DNA from: JAUVXJ01 sp964577995
GTDB lineage: Bacteria; Chloroflexota; Anaerolineae; UBA7937; B3-Chlor
Length of the DNA stretch: 10,909 nt
Reading direction: 5' to 3'
Assembly: GCA_964577995.1 (NCBI GenBank)
Contig: CAZOBP010000098.1
Span: forward strand, 1-10,909
Below the pieces are notes generated by a model. The model searched no databases and was not told where the DNA came from. It saw nothing but the letters and a program-made list of their open reading frames with translations. The translations under genes and the position numbers were made by a program. Of the stretch, positions 6,799 to 10,909 are shown piece after piece; the first letter of the stretch is position 1; every line of letters starts with the position of its first letter.

Positions 6799-7861
6799 CG
6801 GTTGCCTCCTTTCTTCTGAGCAGATGGGCACGCAAACGCGGTAGGGACACGCTGGCCACCACCAGGATGAGCGTCAGGCCTTGCACTACCTGTGCCAAGG
6901 CAAGAGGGAGGCCTTCCGTGCGCTGGACGGCGTTGAAACCAGCGCGCAGGCCGCCGAAGAACACTGCGGCCAGCGTCACTCCCACCGGATGTGTGTACCC
7001 CAGTAGCGCAACCGCAATGCCGTCGAAGCCATATCCAGGTGAGAAGAAGTCGCTGAGACGGTGCTGGACCCCAAGGATCTCGGCGGCTCCTGCCAGACCC
7101 ATCAGCCCGCCGCTGACGAACATAGCCAGCACCATGCTGCGAACCACAGGTATGCCGGAGTACTCGGCTGCCTGTGGGTTGGATCCCACAGCTCTGATCT
7201 GATATCCAATCGTGGTCCGCCACATCACAACGTAGACTGCCGCAGCGACCAGCAGAGCCAGAAAGATCCCCACATGAACGCGGGCCGCCGGCCAGATGAT
7301 AGGCAGCCATGAAGCCTGCGGGAGGATCTCCGACTGAGGATAATAGCCACGCGACTCCTGGAGAGGACCATGGAGCATGAGACTGACAAACCAGAACCCG
7401 ATGTAGTTCATCAGGATCGTGGTTATGATTTCACTCATGTTCCACTTGGCTCGCAGCAGACCCGGTATGGCGCCCCAGATTCCGCCTCCTATGAAGGAAG
7501 CCACAAGGACCGCAGGCAGGAGGATGGGCGCCGGCAGGTCAGTGAAGGAGAGCGCAAGCCACCCGCCAAGAAGAGCTCCCATATAGAGTTGGCCTTCCCC
7601 TCCGATATTGAACAGCCCGCATCGGAAGGCGAACGCTACCCCAAGGCCTGCGAAGAGCAGGGGTACCGTCTTCTGGATGGTGAGCCCGAAGCCGCTGAGG
7701 CTGCCAAAGGCTCCTTGCAGGAGTACACCGTAGGCATCTAGCGGGTTTATGCCCGCCGCGGCGATGAACACACCCCCAAGCAACAGCGCTCCCAGCACCG
7801 CCCACACGGGGGCGAGGCTGAAGACGGCTGACACGATTGCTTCGGACCACTCTCGCCTCAT
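6779..7861 (-). CDS. ABC importer permease, BMP-type nucleoside-like system, first subunit (YufP/NupP-like)
   Basis: 360 residues from ATG 7861, which overlaps the stop of the ATP-binding gene as ATGA (7861-7858). Inner-membrane permease of the BPD_transp_2 family. Diagnostic stretches: FRCGLFNIGGEGQLYMGAL (79-97), WNMSEIITTILMNYIGFW (140-157) and the cytoplasmic loop RAVGSNPQAAEYSGI (223-237). Hydrophobic segments by eye: 14-36, 64-82, 88-106, 112-133, 146-164, 196-214, 242-263, 280-306 and 321-341. This is the longer of the two permeases, as in known BMP systems (about 350-360 versus 310-320). The C-terminus is basic (RLRAHLLRRKEA), fitting a cytoplasmic tail. It acts with the second permease, the double ATPase and the lipoprotein to import a small solute. 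Translation is likely coupled on both sides. Confidence 0.95.
   Translation of the reverse strand: MRREWSEAIVSAVFSLAPVWAVLGALLLGGVFIAAAGINPLDAYGVLLQGAFGSLSGFGLTIQKTVPLLFAGLGVAFAFRCGLFNIGGEGQLYMGALLGGWLALSFTDLPAPILLPAVLVASFIGGGIWGAIPGLLRAKWNMSEIITTILMNYIGFWFVSLMLHGPLQESRGYYPQSEILPQASWLPIIWPAARVHVGIFLALLVAAAVYVVMWRTTIGYQIRAVGSNPQAAEYSGIPVVRSMVLAMFVSGGLMGLAGAAEILGVQHRLSDFFSPGYGFDGIAVALLGYTHPVGVTLAAVFFGGLRAGFNAVQRTEGLPLALAQVVQGLTLILVVASVSLPRLRAHLLRRKEATGAARSD
6805..6811 (-). promoter_or_regulatory. Ribosome binding site of permease 2, inside the end of permease 1
   Basis: AAGGAGG on the minus strand, 6 nt before GTG 6798. It sits in the last codons of the upstream permease gene (the RKEATGAARSD end) and decides the start of the second permease. 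Confidence 0.8.
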
Positions 7862-9402
7862 GGGCTTTTCACACCTTCACCTTGCTGCTCAGGGCGCACA
7901 CCAGCCATGAGGAGGCCAATCTCCTCGATAGTCGCTTCTCCGGCCTCCCTAGTACCCAAAGCCTCGCCTCCAAACATCACGGCGATTCTGTCACTGAGGG
8001 TGAGGATTTCCTCCAACTCAGTGGAGATCAGCAGAACAGCCGCCCCACGCTCTCTGTGCCTGAGTAGCTCCTTGTAGATGTACTCAGTTGCACCCACGTC
8101 CAGGCCTCGGGTGGGCTGTACGGCGACAATGAGCTCTGGGTTCCTGTAGAGTTCGCGAGCCAGGATCAGCTTCTGCTGGTTGCCACCCGACATCTGCTTG
8201 GCCAACAGAGTGGGTCGCGGAGGTCTAATATCGTATTCACCAATCAATCTGCTGACCAACTTACCTATGACAGGGAAGTTGAGGAAGGTCCGTCTGGACA
8301 ATGGTGGTTCAAAGAAATGAGTGGAAATCAAATTCTCCGTGATCGTGAAATCGGGGACCAGGCCCTGGGCTTGCCGATCCTCGGGTATCCTTCCCACGTT
8401 CAGCTTGACTACGCCCCTGGTCCGCCGATCAGCGATGTCCTGTCCCAGAATGGTGATTTTGCCTGCCGTTGGCTTGAACAATCCCACCACCGCTCCGGCC
8501 AGTTCGCTCTGGCCATTGCCGCCCACGCCAGCGATGCCCAGGATTTCGTGGCGCCTCACAGAGAGGGAGATGCCCTGCAAGTCCACCGAGCAGCGCTCAT
8601 CCTCCGTGTCGACCTCGAGACCCCTGACCTCCAGCACGGTCTCGCCTGGGGTCATTGGCTCCTTGTCTACCCTGAAGATGATCTCCCGGCCGACCATCAT
8701 ACGGGCTAACTCTTCCTTCGTGGTGTCGGCCGTATTGACTGTGGCCACGACCTTGCCATCGCGGAGGACGCTTACTCGATCGCTGATCTGCATCACTTCG
8801 TCGAGCTTATGGGTGATGAAGATGACCGAGTGGCCCTCGTCGACGAAGCGCCGCAATACGCCGAAGAGGTCGTCGACCTCCTGTGGAGTGAGGACCGAGG
8901 TTGGCTCGTCCAGAATGAGCAGATCGGCTCCCCGGTACAATGCCTTGATGATCTCCACGCGCTGTTGCGCACCTACCGAAAGGTTGCACACTTGTGCGCT
9001 TGGATCCACGTCGAGCCCGTAGTCGCGGGACAGGCGCTGGATCTTCTCCTCAGCCGAATCCAGATCCAGGAGGGGACGACTGACCGAACCGAGACCCAAG
9101 ACGATGTTCTCGGCAACCGTGAAGGCGGGGATGAGCATGAAGTGCTGGTGCACCATGCCTATGCCATTCCTGATGGCATCTTTGGGAGACGAGAACCGAA
9201 CAACCTCACCACGCAGACGAATCTGCCCGCCGTCCGGGTGATAGAGCCCATAAAGCACGTTCATCAGGGTCGTCTTGCCAGCCCCGTTCTCTCCCAACAG
9301 GGCATGTATCTCTGCCCTCCTTATGTCGAGAGAGATTCGATCATTGGCCGCAAGCCCGTCGAAGGCCTTTGTGATGTTCTCCAGTCCCAGAAGCGTGTCC
9401 AA
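7858..9402 (-). CDS. ABC importer ATP-binding protein, double domain (BMP/ribose type, YufO/NupO-like)
   Basis: 514 residues; two fused nucleotide-binding domains, the arrangement of sugar and nucleoside importers. Domain 1 looks complete: Walker A GENGAGKTT (37-45), Q86 in VHQHF, signature LSVGAQQR (141-148), Walker B LLILDEPTS with D165/E166, H198 in ITHKL. Domain 2 is degenerate: the Walker A place reads GVGGNGQSEL (292-301) without lysine, the signature SGGNQQ (405-410) is intact, and Walker B reads LIVAVQPTRGLD (424-435) with Val/Gln in place of Asp/Glu. The same AxQPTRGLD form is typical of ATPases paired with BMP proteins, so this is a family trait and not decay. The start is TTG 9402, chosen because GGGGAG sits 7 nt upstream; another in-frame TTG at 9423 lacks such a site. 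It follows the binding-protein gene after a stem-loop and ends in an ATGA overlap with permease 1. Confidence 0.96.
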   Translation of the reverse strand: MDTLLGLENITKAFDGLAANDRISLDIRRAEIHALLGENGAGKTTLMNVLYGLYHPDGGQIRLRGEVVRFSSPKDAIRNGIGMVHQHFMLIPAFTVAENIVLGLGSVSRPLLDLDSAEEKIQRLSRDYGLDVDPSAQVCNLSVGAQQRVEIIKALYRGADLLILDEPTSVLTPQEVDDLFGVLRRFVDEGHSVIFITHKLDEVMQISDRVSVLRDGKVVATVNTADTTKEELARMMVGREIIFRVDKEPMTPGETVLEVRGLEVDTEDERCSVDLQGISLSVRRHEILGIAGVGGNGQSELAGAVVGLFKPTAGKITILGQDIADRRTRGVVKLNVGRIPEDRQAQGLVPDFTITENLISTHFFEPPLSRRTFLNFPVIGKLVSRLIGEYDIRPPRPTLLAKQMSGGNQQKLILARELYRNPELIVAVQPTRGLDVGATEYIYKELLRHRERGAAVLLISTELEEILTLSDRIAVMFGGEALGTREAGEATIEEIGLLMAGVRPEQQGEGVKSP

Positions 9403-9409
9403 TGTAACA

Positions 9410-9415
9410 CTCCCC
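9410..9415 (-). promoter_or_regulatory. Ribosome binding site deciding a TTG start for the ATPase
   Basis: GGGGAG on the minus strand, 7 nt before TTG 9402. No ATG or GTG is available nearby in frame, and the upstream TTG at 9423 would place this site inside the coding region. Confidence 0.6.
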
Positions 9416-9452
9416 CGGTGCAAGAACCTGCTGCTGTCGAGCTACCTCAGGT

Positions 9453-9487
9453 AAGCGCTCTACCGGGACGGACCCGGTAGAGCGCTT
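9453..9487 (-). promoter_or_regulatory. Intercistronic stem-loop between binding-protein and ATPase genes
   Basis: A perfect 15-bp inverted repeat, AAGCGCTCTACCGGG (9453-9467) and its complement (9473-9487), with a 5-nt loop. CCTC and GAGG just outside could extend it past a small internal loop. On the minus strand it begins 19 nt after the binding-protein stop (9507) and ends 50 nt before the ATPase start. No run of Ts follows in either direction, so it is a poor intrinsic terminator. Hairpins in this place commonly shield the binding-protein message from 3' decay or partly stop transcription, giving more binding protein than transporter; that role is inferred. Confidence 0.75.
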
Positions 9488-9506
9488 GAGGCCATAGGGC
9501 CAACCG

Positions 9507-10514
9507 TTACTGGGTCGGCTCGTTGATCAATGGGACCTCGATCTCGCCGTCGATGATCTTCTGCTGTACTCCCTCAGCCTCAGCAGCGATGTCATCGGGC
9601 ACGAGACCGTGGTAGTCGGCAACCCGAATCACGCCCGTCTCCAGTCCGTACAGGTGGACGGTGCCGAACTCGAATGTACCCTCCTGGATGTCTGTGACGG
9701 CCGTGGTGAGCATCTCGGGATAGTCGATGATGGTGCTGGTGATGACTGTGTCGGGGGCCAGTCCGTTCTGATCATAGGCGAAGCCAATGGCCCATACGCC
9801 TTCCTCTTCACAGGCCTGGATGACCCCGATGCCGGCCGCATCCGCCACGTGGAAGATGCAGTCCGCCCCGGCGCTGATCTGGGCCAGGGCTGCCTCCTTG
9901 CCCAGGGCGATGTCGTCCCAGGAGTCCAAGTAGGCGATGGTGACTTCGATGTCAGGGTTGACCGACTCGGCGCCCAACCTGTAGGCCTCCAACTGCTGGA
10001 CGATGACCGGGTAGGCGAACCCTCCGATGGCAGCCAGCTTGCCAGTCTCGGACATTCTGGCGGCGATGTAACCGCACACATAAGCAGTCTGGTGGTTCTC
10101 GTGGAGCAGGGACGCGTAGTTTGGACCCGCCACAATGCCGTTCACCACCAGAAAAGCGGTGTCTGGGAACTCAGGAGCCACAAGCTCGATGGGGTCACCG
10201 AACTCAAAGCCGTGTCCGATGACGATATCGTAACCCTCGGCAGCATAGTTGCGGAAGGCCTCCTCATACTCCGCGATGGGTACCATCTCCGTGTACGCCA
10301 CCTCGGCCCCCAAGTTCTCCTCGATGGCCATGAGGCCCGCGTATGCCGCAGCGTTGTAGCCCTGGTCGGCGATGGAACCTGGCATCACCAAGGCAACCTT
10401 GACCGCCGCCTCTTCCTCCGGCGGCGCCTCAGGTGCTGGTGCGCCGCAAGCCGTAACTACCAGGGCGGCCACGAGCAACAATGTGGCCAGTCTCAGCAAG
10501 GTTGATCTATTCAT
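9507..10514 (-). CDS. BMP-family substrate-binding lipoprotein of an ABC importer
   Basis: 335 residues from ATG 10514, preceded by GGAGG at 7 nt; the frame stays open to 10562 but the extension lacks this support. The N-terminus is a lipoprotein signal: NR, then a hydrophobic stretch (5-20) and lipobox VVTAC with C23 as the lipidated residue, followed by an acidic Ala/Pro/Glu tether (24-38). The mature part begins VKVALVMPGSIADQGYN (38-54), typical of BMP (Bmp/PnrA) binding proteins. Other family stretches: GYDIVIGHGFEFGDPIELVAPEFPD (94-118), AYVCGYIAARMSETGKLAAIGG (144-165), the WDDIALGKEAALAQISAGADCIFH region (199-222) and GIGVIQACEE (228-237). It captures the solute outside the membrane for the two permeases. 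Characterised relatives bind purine or other nucleosides. Here the late segment that I recall as VDSDQ...TSxxK reads FAYDQ...TSTII (245-263), so the ligand may differ. First gene of the visible importer operon. Confidence 0.95.
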   Translation of the reverse strand: MNRSTLLRLATLLLVAALVVTACGAPAPEAPPEEEAAVKVALVMPGSIADQGYNAAAYAGLMAIEENLGAEVAYTEMVPIAEYEEAFRNYAAEGYDIVIGHGFEFGDPIELVAPEFPDTAFLVVNGIVAGPNYASLLHENHQTAYVCGYIAARMSETGKLAAIGGFAYPVIVQQLEAYRLGAESVNPDIEVTIAYLDSWDDIALGKEAALAQISAGADCIFHVADAAGIGVIQACEEEGVWAIGFAYDQNGLAPDTVITSTIIDYPEMLTTAVTDIQEGTFEFGTVHLYGLETGVIRVADYHGLVPDDIAAEAEGVQQKIIDGEIEVPLINEPTQ

Positions 10515-10521
10515 CGTTTTT

Positions 10522-10526
10522 CCTCC
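10522..10526 (-). promoter_or_regulatory. Ribosome binding site of the binding-protein gene
   Basis: GGAGG on the minus strand, 7 nt before ATG 10514. It sets the start after the otherwise open frame that reaches 10562 and leaves a normal lipoprotein signal at the N-terminus. Confidence 0.8.
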
Positions 10527-10530
10527 ATCT

Positions 10531-10544
10531 TCGTTGGTCGTTGG
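10531..10544. repeat. Tandem 7-bp repeat in the leader of the binding-protein gene
   Basis: TCGTTGG occurs twice in a row on the plus strand (10531-10537 and 10538-10544), directly ahead of the Shine-Dalgarno site on the minus strand. It could be a protein-binding site or chance. Confidence 0.35.
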
Positions 10545-10563
10545 GTGCCCTTGCATAGGCACC
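10544..10563. promoter_or_regulatory. Short inverted repeat upstream of the binding-protein gene
   Basis: GGTGCC (10544-10549) and GGCACC (10558-10563) form a 6-bp dyad with an 8-nt spacer, 30 bp before the binding-protein start. It may be an operator half-site pair or a small leader hairpin. The arms are short, so the call is weak. In the rest of the leader (10515-10674) I could not identify a convincing -35/-10 pair. Confidence 0.25.
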
Positions 10564-10674
10564 GGACGCCATAGCGACCCAGGCCACCGACAGTGTTGTG
10601 GGTGTTAGCCACCATGGCCAGGGTTTACAGGACCAAGTTGCGCTTCGAATCACCTCCCTCCCCACATCTTCTCA

Positions 10675-10909
10675 CTAACTCAGATCATTGCGGCCCAAAA
10701 GCAGGTACATCTCAAGTATACGGAGGCTTTCTGGAAGAGCCAGTGGCGTGGCTCCACCACCCCCGCGTGCGAAGTAGCCTCGCGCCCTCGCCGATGTTGT
10801 TGACGGCTCCTCTTCGAGCAGACGGGTCTCCACAGCACGGAAGACCTGCTGGAACTCCTCCTTGCTGGGCATGATGGTCACCAAACCCGGTCGGAGATCG
10901 TTGACACCC
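10675..10909 (-). CDS. C-terminal end of an unrecognised protein, partial
   Basis: The frame is open from the right edge to a TAG at 10675-10677, giving about 78 residues that begin VNDLRPGLVTIMPSKEEF. In-frame TTG (10884) and ATG (10872) codons exist, but neither has a clear ribosome binding site. I therefore read this as the end of a longer gene beginning outside the window. The first half (EEFQQVFRAVETRLLEEE) looks like an amphipathic helix. The middle is Arg/Gly-rich (ARARGYFARGGGG) and the end is a Leu-rich helix (LALPESLRILEMYLLLGRND). I do not recognise the family. It lies on the same strand as the importer operon, with 160 bp between its stop and the binding-protein start, so it may be an upstream operon member or a separate gene. 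Confidence 0.5.
   Translation of the reverse strand, partial: GVNDLRPGLVTIMPSKEEFQQVFRAVETRLLEEEPSTTSARARGYFARGGGGATPLALPESLRILEMYLLLGRNDLS

Noticed and set aside
7858..8720. Second ATP-binding domain of the transporter ATPase as a damaged or mutated domain
   Set aside because: Loss of the Walker A lysine and the xxQPTRGLD form of Walker B are usual in ATPases of BMP-type importers, so this is a family trait.
8321..9480. Two long plus-strand open frames (8321-9022 and 8809-9480) opposite the ATPase gene
   Set aside because: They overlap each other and lie antisense to conserved Walker and signature motifs; Ser/Thr/Arg-rich composition is typical of shadow frames.
9609..10505. A 298-codon open frame on the plus strand opposite the binding-protein gene
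   Set aside because: It is antisense to a clear BMP lipoprotein, has no recognisable family motifs and no ribosome binding site I could see. Long antisense frames are expected in GC-rich coding DNA.
10615..10674. GGAGGTGAT on the minus strand as the ribosome binding site of a leader peptide before the binding protein
   Set aside because: The nearest start downstream is a TTG followed by a stop within four codons; I could not support a peptide or a promoter there.

Overview
Every gene I can support lies on the minus strand, so the biology reads from right to left. The window is GC-rich, with strong Shine-Dalgarno (SD) sites (AAGGAGG type) and several GTG/TTG starts. It encodes a bacterial lipoprotein with an Ala/Pro/Glu-rich linker and a tungsten-type aldehyde ferredoxin oxidoreductase. 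This suggests an anaerobic, or at least ferredoxin-using, bacterium. The style of the lipoprotein and the mix of genes recall Chloroflexota (Anaerolineae or Dehalococcoidia-like genomes), but that is an impression and not a measurement.

Layout in transcription order: (1) the C-terminal end of an unrecognised protein (10909 to 10675), then about 160 bp of possible leader or promoter DNA; (2) a complete BMP-type ABC importer: lipoprotein binding protein (10514-9507), a perfect 15-bp stem-loop (9487-9453), double ATP-binding protein (9402-7858), and two permeases (7861-6779 and 6798-5866) joined by short overlaps; (3) a class-III aminotransferase of the taurine/omega-amino-acid-like kind with a four-cysteine insert (5774-4440); (4) an aldehyde ferredoxin oxidoreductase (4419-2572); (5) a second, distinct class-III aminotransferase (2395-1178); (6) an Old Yellow Enzyme-type NADH:flavin oxidoreductase with a 4Fe-4S motif, cut by the left edge (1085 to 1).

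The tight spacing (-20, -4, 20, 91, 92, 110 and 176 bp) and shared strand suggest one catabolic operon. The inferred logic is that the importer brings in a small nitrogen-containing compound, an aminotransferase removes its amino group to give an aldehyde, the aldehyde oxidoreductase oxidises this to a carboxylate with reduction of ferredoxin, and the second aminotransferase and the ene-reductase handle an upstream or downstream intermediate. BMP importers classically carry nucleosides, but nothing else here processes nucleosides, and the binding protein departs from the nucleoside-binder pattern as I remember it. The substrate is therefore open, and this is the most interesting question in the window. 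I saw no tRNA, rRNA, CRISPR array, insertion sequence, phage gene or dedicated transcription regulator.
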